Part shown: in pieces, positions 9,063-19,145 of the stretch
How positions within the stretch are numbered: position 1 is the first letter of the stretch
Layout of the letters: every line of letters starts with the position of its first letter
Source of the DNA: CAVURS01 sp963834425
Lineage (GTDB): Bacteria; Actinomycetota; Actinomycetes; Actinomycetales; CAVURS01
NCBI GenBank assembly: GCA_963834425.1
Contig: CAWIBR010000013.1
Coordinates: 806,001-870,000, forward strand
Direction: 5' to 3'
Length of the DNA stretch: 64,000 nt
The notes under the pieces: generated by a model
Told to the model about the DNA's origin: nothing
The model's input: the letters and a program-made list of their open reading frames with translations, nothing else
The model's database searches: none
Made by a program: the position numbers and the translations under genes

Positions 9063-11324
9063 GTGAGCACACCGATGACCGATGAGGAGATCCGACAGCG
9101 AGCCGCCGACCTGGTCGCGCAGATGACCGTGGCCGAGAAGGCCGGCCAGCTCACGCAGTACTTCTACTTCGGCTTCGAGCCACCCGAGCTGCCCGGTCCG
9201 CCGACGGACAATCCGCACGGGCTGAGCCAGTCGGCCGCAGTCGACGCGGCGGTCGCCGGCGGCGAGGTCGGCTCGCTGCTCTTCGTCACCGATCCGGCCG
9301 AGACCAATCGGCTCCAGCGACTCGTCATCGATGGCAACCGGCTGGGGATCCCGGCGCTCTTCGGCTTCGACGTGATCCACGGACTCCGCACGATCTTCCC
9401 GGTGCCGATCGCCATGGCTGCCTCCTGGGATCCGGCGACCATCGAGGCCGGCCAAGCCGTCGCCGCCCGTGAGTCGCGGGCCGTCGGCATCCACTGGACC
9501 TTCGCGCCGATGGTCGACATCGCCCGCGACGCCCGGTGGGGCCGGATCATCGAAGGCGCCGGGGAGGACCCCTACCTCGGTTCGGCGGTGGGCGCCGCGC
9601 AGGTCCGGGGCTTCCAGGGCGCCGAGGTCGGCGCCCCCGAGCGAATCATCGCCGGCCCCAAGCACCTTGCGGGCTATGGCGCCTCGCTCGGCGGCCGGGA
9701 CTACGACGAAGTCGACCTGTCCGACTCCGAGCTCTGGAACGTCTATCTGCCGCCGTTCCAGGCGGTCGTCGAGGCGGGCGCCGGCAACATCATGACGGCC
9801 TACATGGATCTGAACGGGGTCCCGGCGAGTGGCAACCACTGGCTGCTCGCCGACGTGTTGCGCGGGCAGTGGGGCTTCGACGGCTTCGTGGTCAGCGACG
9901 CGAACGCCGTCCGCAACCTGTGGACCCATGGCTTCGCTCGCGACCTGACCGACGCGGGCGCTCGGGCCCTGACCGTTGGCGTCGATCTCGAGATGGCGGT
10001 CCTGGACCCGGCGTACGTGCATCTTCCGGAGGCGGTCGCCTCCGGTGCCGTCCGCGAGGAGGACCTGGACACGAGCGTACGGCGGGTGCTCGAGGCCAAG
10101 CTGCGGATGGGGCTCTTCGACGACCCGTTTGTCGATGAGGCCCGGGCCGCCGAGGTGCTGTCCGACCCGGCCCACCGCGAGGTCGCACGGATGGCTGCAG
10201 AGCGATCGGCGGTGCTGCTCCGCAACGAGGGGGCGCTGCTGCCGCTCGACGCGGGGTCGCTGCAGTCGATTGCCGTCATCGGACCGATGGCTGACTCCCA
10301 GCGCGACACGTTGGGGCCGTGGTGCTTCGACTTCGACCTCGACGAGACGGTGACCGTGCTGGACGGCATCAAGGCCCGCGTGGGCGATGCGGTCCAGGTC
10401 GGCCATGTGCCGGGGATCCGTCCGGCGCTGCGAACCTTCCCCTCGATGTTCGACATGTTCGCCGGCAACGTGCCGACGGAGCCGGAGGGCTTCGACGACG
10501 CCGGTGAGCTGGCGCGGGCGGTCGATCTCGCGCGCAGCGCGGACCTGGCCGTGGTCGTGGTCGGGGAGTGGCAGAACATGATCGGCGAGATGGCCTCCCG
10601 CTCGTCGATCGCGCTGCCGGGCCGTCAGCTCGAGCTGCTGCAAGCCGTCGTCGAGACCGGCACGCCGGTCGTGCTGCTGGTCATGAACGGCCGGCCACTC
10701 GACCTGCGGTGGGCCGCCGAGCAGGTGCCGGCGATCTTGGAGATCTGGTACCCCGGCAGCCAAGGTGGCACCGCCGTCGCCAACCTGCTCTTCGGTGACG
10801 TGTCGCCGGGCGGCAAGCTGCCGTTCAACTGGCCGCGCACCGTCGGGCAGATCCCAATCCCCTACGCGCACAACATCTCTCACGACCCGGACAACCAAAG
10901 CCGGCGCTACTGGGACGAGGAGAGCACGCCGCTCTTCCCCTTCGGTCACGGCCTGAGCTACGCGACGTTCGAGTACGCCGACCTGCGGGTCGACCACGAG
11001 CGCATCGGCGCGCAGGGCAGCGTCGGCGTCTCGGTGTCCGTCACGAACACCTCGGATCGCGCGGGCGATGAGGTCGTGCAGCTCTACCTGCACCAGCGTC
11101 ACGGCCTGGCGTCACGGCCCGTGCGTGAGCTGAAGGGCTTCCGGCGGCTCGCGCTGGCTCCGGGGGAGTCGCGCCGGGTGGAGTTCACCCTCGGACCGGC
11201 CGAGCTGCGCTACTGGAACGCCGCGGTCCGGGACTGGGTGGTCGACGAGTCGACCTTCGATGTCTGGGTCGGCGGTGACTCCACCGCCTCCTTGGCTGCG
11301 GCCTTCGAGGTGTCGGGTCCCTGA
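9063..11324 (+). CDS. Glycoside hydrolase family 3 beta-glucosidase-like
   Basis: About 753 residues in BglX-like order: GH3 N-terminal barrel ('FGFDVIHGLRTIFPVPIAMA', 'GPKHLAGYGA'), GH3 C-terminal domain, and a fibronectin-III-like tail ('VSVTNTSDRAGDEVVQLYLH'). The nucleophile candidate is Asp279 in 'FVVSDANAV', where most relatives have SDW. There is no signal peptide, so it probably acts in the cytoplasm on imported beta-gluco- or xylo-oligosaccharides. I choose GTG 9063 because a GGGGGAG site lies just before it and the family begins there; an upstream in-frame start exists at 8997. It is divergent from the CDF exporter. Confidence 0.87.
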   Translation: MSTPMTDEEIRQRAADLVAQMTVAEKAGQLTQYFYFGFEPPELPGPPTDNPHGLSQSAAVDAAVAGGEVGSLLFVTDPAETNRLQRLVIDGNRLGIPALFGFDVIHGLRTIFPVPIAMAASWDPATIEAGQAVAARESRAVGIHWTFAPMVDIARDARWGRIIEGAGEDPYLGSAVGAAQVRGFQGAEVGAPERIIAGPKHLAGYGASLGGRDYDEVDLSDSELWNVYLPPFQAVVEAGAGNIMTAYMDLNGVPASGNHWLLADVLRGQWGFDGFVVSDANAVRNLWTHGFARDLTDAGARALTVGVDLEMAVLDPAYVHLPEAVASGAVREEDLDTSVRRVLEAKLRMGLFDDPFVDEARAAEVLSDPAHREVARMAAERSAVLLRNEGALLPLDAGSLQSIAVIGPMADSQRDTLGPWCFDFDLDETVTVLDGIKARVGDAVQVGHVPGIRPALRTFPSMFDMFAGNVPTEPEGFDDAGELARAVDLARSADLAVVVVGEWQNMIGEMASRSSIALPGRQLELLQAVVETGTPVVLLVMNGRPLDLRWAAEQVPAILEIWYPGSQGGTAVANLLFGDVSPGGKLPFNWPRTVGQIPIPYAHNISHDPDNQSRRYWDEESTPLFPFGHGLSYATFEYADLRVDHERIGAQGSVGVSVSVTNTSDRAGDEVVQLYLHQRHGLASRPVRELKGFRRLALAPGESRRVEFTLGPAELRYWNAAVRDWVVDESTFDVWVGGDSTASLAAAFEVSGP

Positions 11325-11342
11325 GGTCCGCTCGACGCGCTG

Positions 11343-12176
11343 TTACATCTCCTCGTGCACGTCCGGGTCGCCGCCGAACAGCCGGCCGTCGGGGCGACCG
11401 AGCGCGGTGATCGCGGCCACCTCGTCGTCAGTGAGCTCGAAACCGAAGACGTCGAGGTTCTCGCGTTGACGCTCGGGCGTTGCCGACTTCGGCACCGGGA
11501 TCGCGCCGAGCTGGAGATGCCAGCGCAGGATCGCCTGGGCCGGGGTCACGCCCAGCCGGGACGCGGCCGCGGTCACTGCCGGCTCGGCGAACGCGGGCTG
11601 GCCCTTGCCGAGCGGGCTCCACGACTCGGTCTGGATGCCGAGCCGCTCGTTCACCTCACGCATCCGCTGCTGCGGGAAGGCCGGGTGCAGCTCGATCTGG
11701 TTGACCACCGGTGGGACGCCGCTGTCGTCGATGATCTGGGTGAGGTGTGCCTCGGTGAAGTTGGAGACGCCGATCGAGCGCACCAGCCCCTGCCGCTGCA
11801 GCTCGACCAGCGCCCGCCAGGCCTGGACATGTTGGCCGACGCTCGGGTTCGGCCAGTGGATGAGGTGCAGGTCCAGGTAGTCCAGCCCGAGCCGGCCCAG
11901 CGAGTCGTGCACGCTGGCGATCGCGTCGTCGTACCCATGGTGGCGGCCGGGCAGCTTGCTGGTGATCTGCAGCTCGGCGCGCGGTACGCCGGAGCGGCGG
12001 ATCGCCTCGCCGACCTCCGTCTCGTTGCCGTAGTTCACCGCCGTGTCGATCAAGCGGTAGCCGATCTCGATGGCGCTGACGATGCTCTCGATGCCCGGCT
12101 CGCCCCGGAGGGGATAGGTGCCGAACCCGATGGCCGGCAACGTGTTGCCGTCGGACAGGGTGTGCGTTGGCGTCAT
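11343..12176 (-). CDS. Aldo/keto reductase (2,5-diketo-D-gluconate reductase-like)
   Basis: A 277-residue NADPH-dependent reductase with the complete AKR tetrad: Asp44 and Tyr49 ('IDTAVNYGNE'), Lys74 ('ITSKLPG') and His107 ('LIHWPNP'). The cofactor-side motif 'IPVPKSATPERQRENLDVF' is also present. It belongs to the AKR5-like DkgA/B branch, which reduces aldehydes and keto sugars in the cytoplasm. The gene is intact and converges on the GH3 gene. It may serve the sugar metabolism implied by the two glycosidases, but that is only neighbourhood inference. Confidence 0.88.
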   Translation of the reverse strand: MTPTHTLSDGNTLPAIGFGTYPLRGEPGIESIVSAIEIGYRLIDTAVNYGNETEVGEAIRRSGVPRAELQITSKLPGRHHGYDDAIASVHDSLGRLGLDYLDLHLIHWPNPSVGQHVQAWRALVELQRQGLVRSIGVSNFTEAHLTQIIDDSGVPPVVNQIELHPAFPQQRMREVNERLGIQTESWSPLGKGQPAFAEPAVTAAASRLGVTPAQAILRWHLQLGAIPVPKSATPERQRENLDVFGFELTDDEVAAITALGRPDGRLFGGDPDVHEEM

Positions 12177-12283
12177 GGCCGCAAGTTACCGGCCCGGCGA
12201 ACTGCCGGCTCTTGGGGTTCACTGTCCCTACGACGTCAGGACTGCACCAGGACCGCACCAGGCCACAGCACGAAGGAGGCGCC

Positions 12284-12844
12284 GTGTCCGACACGCCGTG
12301 GGAACCGCCGATCGCCGGAACCGAGGAAGCGCACGTGATCGGCTCGTTGGATCGGCTGCGAACGACCTTCCGGTGGAAGGCGGACGGCCTCGACTCGGCC
12401 GGTCTGAACACGCGCATCGGCGCCTCGACTCTGACGCTGGGGGCGCTGCTCAAACACCTCGCGCTGGTCGAGGACCACTGCTTCAGCGTGCGCCTGTCCG
12501 GCGCGCCGCTTCCCCGACGTACCGTCAGTGGCCGGTCACGACGGCGGTGACGACTGGGAGTTCGAGTCGGCGCGCAGGACAGCCCCGAGCAGCTCTATAC
12601 GTTCTGGGACGACGCGGTCGCGCGGTCGCGGACGACCGTGGCGGCGGCGCTCACGGACGGTGGGCTCGACCAGCCGATCCACCAGTCGACCAGGGATGGT
12701 CGCCACCCGAGCCTGCGCCGGCTCCTCTTCGACCTGATCGAGGAGTACGGCCGCCACACCGGGCAGGCCGACCTGATCCGCGAGGCGGTCGACGGCCGGG
12801 TGGGCGAGGACCCACCGGCGGGGTGGGCGCCAGAAAGTCCTTGA
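12284..12844 (+). CDS. DinB/DUF664-like protein, broken by three single-base shifts
   Basis: About 187 residues of the DinB four-helix family, whose actinobacterial members are often mycothiol-dependent enzymes. The front carries 'LGALLKHLALVEDHCFSVRL' with the metal-binding His pattern, and the back carries 'RRLLFDLIEEYGRHTGQADL'. Between about 12515 and 12575 the good codon pattern passes through 'PTYRQWPV', then 'DDWEFESA', then 'QDSPEQLYTFWDD', each one frame earlier than the last. That equals three successive one-base deletions, restoring the original frame. GTG 12284 follows a strong GAAGGAGG site. It converges on the TetR gene. Confidence 0.7.
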
Positions 12845-12865
12845 CCAACGGTGTCGAAAACGGGG

Positions 12866-13486
12866 TCAGTCGGGAGGCGTGATGGCGGCCAGGCCGGCCC
12901 GCAGAAAGGCGAATCCCTCGGCCATCTGGCCGCCCGCCCCGGATCCGGGGCGCTCCAGCGCAATCGCGCGCATGGCGAGCAGGAACGACATGGTGGCGCC
13001 GGCGAAGGCTTGCGGGCCGACGTCCTCGGCCGAGCCTTCGACGTCGCGAGCGACGGCGGCGGCGATCTCGCCCTGGAGCTGGTCGTAGAGCCGGTGCGCG
13101 CGGGCCCGCAGGTCGGGGTCGTGGGCCACGACCAGGTTGCGCAGGCGCGCGATCTCCGGATCCGGCTGCTCCCGGGTCGCCTCGTCGGTCAGCCAGGCCT
13201 GGAGCCGGTCGACGACGTCACCAGAACCGGTCCGCAGGTGCTGCGCGGCCCGGGCGATGTTCTCGTCGACGCGCTCGAAGAGGATGTCATCCTTGACCGG
13301 GAACCAGGTCGAGACCGTGCGCGGTGCGACGTCGGCCCGCTCGGCGATGCGCGGGATGGTGGCCGCGGCGTACCCGCCTTCGATCACCAGGTCGGCCGCC
13401 GCTCGGACGATCGCGCGCTGGGTGTCGCGGTTCTTGCGCTCGCGCAGGCCGAGCGCGGTCTCGCCGGTCGGAAGAGAGGTGGGCAC
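12866..13486 (-). CDS. TetR family repressor next to MMPL efflux gene
   Basis: About 206 residues. The N-terminal DNA-binding domain is recognisable ('AIVRAAADLVIEGGYAAATI', 'IAERADVAPRTVSTWFPVKD'), followed by an all-helical ligand domain ending 'FLRAGLAAI'. GTG 13486 is taken as start; a TTG at 13501 is an alternative. It is divergent from an MMPL exporter across a 114-base gap holding palindromic sites, the classic arrangement for a local efflux repressor. Confidence 0.83.
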   Translation of the reverse strand: MPTSLPTGETALGLRERKNRDTQRAIVRAAADLVIEGGYAAATIPRIAERADVAPRTVSTWFPVKDDILFERVDENIARAAQHLRTGSGDVVDRLQAWLTDEATREQPDPEIARLRNLVVAHDPDLRARAHRLYDQLQGEIAAAVARDVEGSAEDVGPQAFAGATMSFLLAMRAIALERPGSGAGGQMAEGFAFLRAGLAAITPPD

Positions 13487-13502
13487 GGCCCGACCATACA
13501 AG

Positions 13503-13542
13503 AATTTGCATGATCATGTGAAGTTGCAATGAGATGCAAGTT
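13503..13542. promoter_or_regulatory. Palindromic operator region between tetR and the MMPL gene
   Basis: An imperfect inverted repeat is formed by AATTTGCAT (13503-13511) and ATGCAAGTT (13534-13542), matching at eight of nine positions. Inside it are a perfect ten-base palindrome CATGATCATG (13509-13518) and a central TTGCAA (13524-13529). This is the most A+T-rich stretch nearby and sits between divergent starts, as expected for TetR binding. The regulator's actual footprint is inferred. Confidence 0.5.
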
Positions 13543-13600
13543 TGCTCTACCGTGCGGAGTGACGTCACAACCCCCGTTCATCCCTCCACTGAGGATTCTC

Positions 13601-15739
13601 ATGGCCACGCTGCTCCACCGCCTCGGCGCGTTCGCCGTTCGTCGCCGTCGCACCGTCCTGGTCGGCTGGCTGCTCGCCGTCGTCCTGCTCGGGGGGCTGG
13701 CGCTCACCCTCAAGGGCACGTTCTCCTCGCAGTTCTCGATCCCCGGCACCGAGTCGCAGCGCGCGGCGCAGCTCGTCGCGGAACGCATCCCGGGCGCCAA
13801 TGCGGACGCCGCCAGCGGGCGCGTCGTCTTCGCAGCTCCCGCCGGTGAGACCCTGCAGACGGCCAAGAGCAAGGCCGCGATCACGGCCAGCGTCGCCGGG
13901 CTCGGGAAGGTTCCTGATGTCTCGTCCGCGACGAATCCCTATGTGACCCAGTCGATTTCGAAGGACGGCCGGATCGCGTACTCGGACGTCCAGTTCACCC
14001 TCGATCAGGCGGACGTGTCGGCCACGCAGACCGACGCCATCGCCGCGGCCACTGCACCCGCAGAGCAGGCCGGTCTGCAGGTCGAGTACGGCGGGTCGGC
14101 CGCTCCGGTCGCCGCAAGCTCCAACGTGGGTGAGGGCCTGGGCGTCGTGGTCGCGCTGCTCGTGCTGACCGTGACCTTCGGCTCGCTGCTCGCCGCCGGG
14201 CTGCCGCTGCTCACCGGCGTCATCGGGGTGAGCGTGGGCGCGCTGGGCATCCTGCTGGCCAGCGGCTTCACCAGCCTGGGGGACACCACGGTGACCCTGG
14301 CCGTGATGCTCGGCCTGGCCGTCGGCATCGACTACACCCTCTTCATCCTGTCCCGGCACCGGACCCAGGTGAAGGACGGCATGACCATCGAGGCCTCGAT
14401 TGCCAAGGCGATCGGCACGGCGGGGTCGGCGGTCGTCTTCGCCGGGGCGACGGTCGTCATCGCACTGGTGGCGCTGACCGTCACCGGCGTGCCGTTCCTG
14501 GCCCAGATGGGCATCGCGGCCGCCGGCACCGTGGCCGTCGCCGTGCTGCTCAGCCTGACCTTCGTGCCTGCCCTGCTGGCCGTGGCGGGTCGCCGCGCGG
14601 TGCGGGGCAAGACGTTCTCGGCCGAGCTGCACGACCCGACCGCCGGCGAGCGGCCGACCTTGGGCACCCGATGGATCACGCTGGTGATCCGACGCCGCTG
14701 GTTCGCGATCGGGGCCGTGACCGTCGCCCTGCTCGCCCTGGCCGCACCGGCCCTGCACATGCGCCTCGGCCTGCCGGACGACGGTTCGTCTGGGCCCAAG
14801 ACGACCCAGCGCCAGGCCTACGACCTGCTGACCGAGGGCTTCGGGCCGGGCTTCAACGGGCCGCTGGCCGTCGTCGCCGACCTGACCGGCGTGTCCGACC
14901 CGCAGCAGGCCGCGGACGCCACGGTGGCGCATTTGCGCACGCTGCCGGACGTCGTCGCCGTCGCTCCTCCCGTGCTCGATGCCGGCAAGGACCTGGCGAT
15001 CATCAGCGTCGTGCCCGGCAGTGGACCGTCAGCCGCGGCCACTCAACACCTGGTCAACGCGATTCGCGCGGACGCCCCGAGCATCAAGCAGCAGACGGGC
15101 GCCGAGCTGGCCGTCACTGGTCAGACGGCGACGAACATCGATATCTCGCAACGGATGTCGGACGCGCTGCCGCCGTACCTCGCGGTTGTCGTCGGTCTCG
15201 CGCTGTTGCTCCTGATGATCGCGTTCCGGTCGTTGCTGGTGCCGCTGACGGCGATCGCGGGCTTCCTGCTCACGATCATCGCGTCGTTCGGCGTCGTCAC
15301 CCTGGTCTTCCAGGACGGTGTCTTCGCCGGGCTGTTCGGCGTCGCTCAGACCGGGCCGCTGGTCAGCCTGCTGCCGGTGCTCATCATCGGCGTGATCTTC
15401 GGGCTGGCCATGGACTATCAGGTCTTCCTGGTGTCCCGGATGCGCGAGGAGGTCAGCCACGGCGCGACGCCGCGCGCCGCCGTCCGCGACGGGTTCCGGC
15501 ACAGCGCCCGGGTGGTCACAGCGGCCGGACTGATCATGATCTCGGTCTTCTCCGGCTTCATCCTGACCAGCGACCCGATCGTGAAGTCGATCGGGCTGGC
15601 CTTCGCCGCCGGCATCCTGATCGATGCCTTCCTGGTCCGGATGACGCTGATCCCGGCCCTGATGGCGGTGCTGGACCGCCACGCCTGGTGGCTGCCCCGC
15701 TGGCTCGACCGGATCGTGCCCAACGTCGACATCGAGGGC
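13601..15739 (+). CDS. MMPL/RND family exporter, 3' end lost at a gene junction
   Basis: About 713 residues of an RND-type MMPL transporter with two repeats of a periplasmic loop plus membrane bundle (about twelve segments). The paired functional motifs are 'AVGIDYTLFILSRHR' in the first half and 'GLAMDYQVFLVSRMRE' in the second, including the Asp-Tyr pair used in proton coupling. It exports lipids or hydrophobic drugs across the inner membrane. ATG 13601 is chosen over upstream frame openings because the membrane lead-in starts there and a GAGG lies ten bases before. The family's usual C-terminal 'PNVDIEG' is reached at 15739. No stop follows: the frame continues into an unrelated secreted protein. 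Confidence 0.85.
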
Positions 15740-18500
15740 GTCCACCCAGCACGGCACGGGCACGACGTCCGTCGAGACGTTGGATGCTTCCCTAACGGCC
15801 AGCACGTCCTGATCACGGGCAACTTCGGCACCATCAATGGAGCCGTCCACAACCAGGTCGCCGAGTTCACCGTGACATCAACCGGACTCGACGTGGACGC
15901 CTGGCACGCGCCGCTGTTCGACGCGAACGTCTGCAACCCGCTCTACAACCAGTGGGTCATGGATGCGCAGTTCTCCCGGACTCGTCGTACTTCGTGGTCG
16001 ACGGGACCGGCGCCTACGGCAACGGCCTGTCCGGCCTCTGCGACTCGGTGGAGCGCTGGAGCGTCGACCCGACCAACGCCAACGCGTCCCCGACCTGGGT
16101 CGAGAAGGCGGGCGGTGACTCGTTCACCTCCGTCGAGGTGACCGACACCGCGATCATGTCGGCGGTCACTTCCGGTGGCTGAACAACCCGTTCTGCGGCG
16201 ACACTCCGTGCCAGGGAGCCATCGACTACCGCGGCCTGGGCGCCCTGGATCCGGTCAACGGTCTGCCGCTGGACTGGAACCCCGGTGGGGTCATCAAGCT
16301 CGGCTACTACGACTTCCTGCCGACCGACAAGGGACTGTTCGTCGGGGGCGACTACCTCGTCACGGGCAACTGCTCGTGTGCAGGGCTGGCCTACTTCCCG
16401 CTGGCTGGTGGGCACACCCCGCCGGCCTCGACGGTGGCCACCCTGCCGGTCGATGTCACGCGGCTGGGGCAGACGGGTGGCGGCGGCCAGACCAACGTCC
16501 TCTACCGGATCGACGCTGCAGGTCCGGCGTTGCCCGCCATCGACAACGGTCCGGACTGGGCCGCTGACAACAGCGACCCGAGCTTGTACCGGCCCAACGG
16601 CAGCAACATCGCCGGCTACGACACGGTGGCCAACGTCAATCCGGTGGTGCCGTCGTCGACGCTGATCGGGATCTACAGCCAGGAGCGCTGGTACCCGGAC
16701 GACACCAGTGGTCACTGGTCGTTCCGGTCGCTGGCCGGCACCCACGTGCAGGTCCGGCTCTACTTCGCCAACCGCTACTCCGGCACCTCGCAGGCGGGTC
16801 AGCGCGTCTTCAACGTCAACGTGGATGGTCAGGCCTTCCTGAACCACTACGACATCGTGGCCGATACCGGTGACCAGACCGGGACGATGAAGTCGATCGA
16901 CGTGACCAGCACGGGTGCGATCACGATCGACTTCCAGCACGTGAACGAGAACCCGCTCATCAACGGCATCGAGCTGATCAACCAGGACGTCCCGCCGCCG
17001 GCTCCCGGCAGTGGTGACACCGTGGACCAGGTCGCCTACGACGGCACCTCGGTCGGCGCTCCGACCAGCCTGCCCGGTAACGGCATCGCGTGGGGCAACG
17101 CTCGGGGTGCCTTCGACATCAACGGCAACGCGTACGTCGCAATGTCCAACGGCACGCTGACCAAGCAGACGTTCGACGGCACCAACTTCGGTACGCCGTC
17201 GGTGGTCAACTTGAACGGGCTGACCAACTTCGCCAGCGAGATGCAGCAGATGACCGGCATGTTCTACCTGAACGGCCACATCTACTACACCCAGGCCGGC
17301 AGCGGCCAGCTGTTCAGCCGCGGTTTCGGCGCCGACCTGGACGTGGTGGACGCCAACGAGTCGGTCGTCGCGAACAACCTGTCCGACGTCGACTGGTCCC
17401 AGGTCCGAGGCATGTTCTACGCCAACGGAAACCTCTACTGGGTCAACCATGCGACGGGCGACCTGATGCGTACGGCGTTCGTCAACGGTGCACCCCAAGA
17501 CGGCACGACCACGGCCGTCAGCGGGCCGGGGATCGACTCCGCAACGTGGGGGGTCCGGGCCCTTCTCACGACGGCGGCGACAACGCCCAACACGCCCCCG
17601 GTCGCGGTGCCCCAGGTCACCTGCACTGGCCTCACGTGCTCGGCTGACGGGAGTGCTTCCCACGATGCCGAAGGGCCGGTCGCGTCGTACAGCTGGACGT
17701 TCGACGACGGAGGGACCGCGAGCGGCGCGCACGCCAATCACACGTACCTCGCGGGCGGGACCTACAACGTCACCCTGAAGGTCACCGACAGCGGCGGGCT
17801 CACCAACTCGGCGATACAGCAAGTGACGGTAGCGCCCTCGAGCACGGCGATCAGCTACGTGGGCGGTTCGGCGGCGGCTCCGACGTCCACCTACGTGAAG
17901 ACGTTCACCACCACCGTCCCGGCGGGCGTCCAAACCGGCAACGAGATGTTGTTGTTCGGCGCCATCAATGCCACGTCGGCCGACGCGACGCTGTCGGCTC
18001 CGGCCGGCTGGACGCTCGTCCGATCCGTCTCCTCGACGACCGACGACATCCAAGGGGCGATCTGGAGCAAGGTGGCCACGGCGACCGACGCGGGCAGTGC
18101 GGTGACGATGAGCTCGAGCAAGTCGGCGAAGGCCACCCTGCAGTTGGTGGCCTACAACGGGACCAGTGCAACGAACCCGATCGTCGATTCGGCTCTGACG
18201 TCCGAAGGGACGGCGAGCAAGACGCACGTCACGCCGACCCTGTCCAACGGGATCGCGGGCTCGTGGTTGGTCTCCCTCTGGAGTGAGAAGACATCAACCA
18301 CCACGGCGAGCTGGACCACCACGACGAGCGGTGCTCAGCGCAACCTCACCGTTGGCCTCACCGGTGCGCACGTGTCGAGCCTGCTCATGGACAGCAACGC
18401 GCCCGTGGCCACCGGCACCGTCGGCGGCAACACTGCGACGGGAGCAGCCAAGCTCGCGTCGGACCTCATGGGCTCCGTGCTGCTCCGACCTGGGAGCTGA
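15740..18500 (+). CDS. Large secreted malectin/PKD protein, 5' truncated and frameshifted
   Basis: About 920 residues of an exported, probably carbohydrate-binding protein. The order is a beta-propeller-like part ('QHVLITGNFGTINGAVHNQV'), a malectin-like domain coded at about 16500-17000 ('SGHWSFRSLAGTHVQVRLYF'), a second repeat-rich region, a PKD domain at about 17590-17840 ('SASHDAEGPVASYSWTFDDG'), and a C-terminal beta-sandwich. The normal N-terminus and signal peptide are missing: the frame emerges directly from the MMPL gene. Further shifts occur near 15780, at about 15975 (a C lost where TCCCCG is expected) and near 16160. No cell-wall anchor or sorting motif is seen at the end. Confidence 0.7.
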
Positions 18501-18505
18501 TTGCG

Positions 18506-19081
18506 CTACCCGCCGGCCGAGTCGTCCTCGGCGTCCTCTTTGGCGGCGGCCTTGATGTCCTTGGCGGTCACGTCGTCGATGGCTGAGCTGACAATGGCGT
18601 CCGCCGCGGCCAGGGCCTTGCGGATCTCGACGACCCCGGGGTCGGACACCATGGCGAGGATCCCGGAGTGGCCAGGCACGATCACGTTCTCCAGTTGATC
18701 GGCGAGCTCGCTGCGGTGGTGCAGGTTGCGGACCTTGCCGGCGCCGGCCCCTGCCGCGCCCAGGACGACGGCGCTGCCGATGATCGACGGCGGGAAGATC
18801 ACGCCCAGGGCGATGCCGCCGACCAGGCCCCACCGCATGCCCGAACGGGTGCTGTGATCGGTCGCCTTCTGGATCTCGAGCTTGCCGTCGGCCTCGCGCT
18901 TGACCACCACGACGCCCTCGATCGCGACCGTGCGGCCGTCCTCGATCGACTTCAACGCCTCATAGGCGTCCCACGCAGTCTGGGTGTCCGCGAAGTCGGC
19001 TACCAGCAGCGTGTAGGCGCCGTCGCTCGCAGCCGCGATGAACGAGTCATCGGACGTGGTGGGCGCTTGGTCGTCGGTCAT
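18506..19081 (-). CDS. DUF1269 family membrane protein
   Basis: A 191-residue DUF1269-family protein. It has an N-terminal alpha/beta part ('LLVADFADTQTAWDAYEAL'), a Gly-rich hydrophobic hairpin ('GLVGGIALGVIFPPSIIGSA'), and an Asp/Glu/Lys-rich C-terminus. The family is widespread in actinomycetes, often stress-linked, with no assigned reaction. ATG 19081 has a GGAGAG site just upstream; the frame remains open further upstream but outside the family. It ends next to the secreted PKD gene on the other strand. Confidence 0.75.
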   Translation of the reverse strand: MTDDQAPTTSDDSFIAAASDGAYTLLVADFADTQTAWDAYEALKSIEDGRTVAIEGVVVVKREADGKLEIQKATDHSTRSGMRWGLVGGIALGVIFPPSIIGSAVVLGAAGAGAGKVRNLHHRSELADQLENVIVPGHSGILAMVSDPGVVEIRKALAAADAIVSSAIDDVTAKDIKAAAKEDAEDDSAGG

Positions 19082-19145
19082 GTTCTCTCCAAGTGACTGA
19101 TCGGGCGGTCCATCCCATGCTGGGATTGATCGATGAGGTGGCGCG

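Noticed and set aside
8951..11102. Long N-terminal extension of the CDF exporter antisense to the GH3 gene
   Set aside because: The family begins at ATG 8951 with a good ribosome site; the upstream part is an antisense shadow of GH3.
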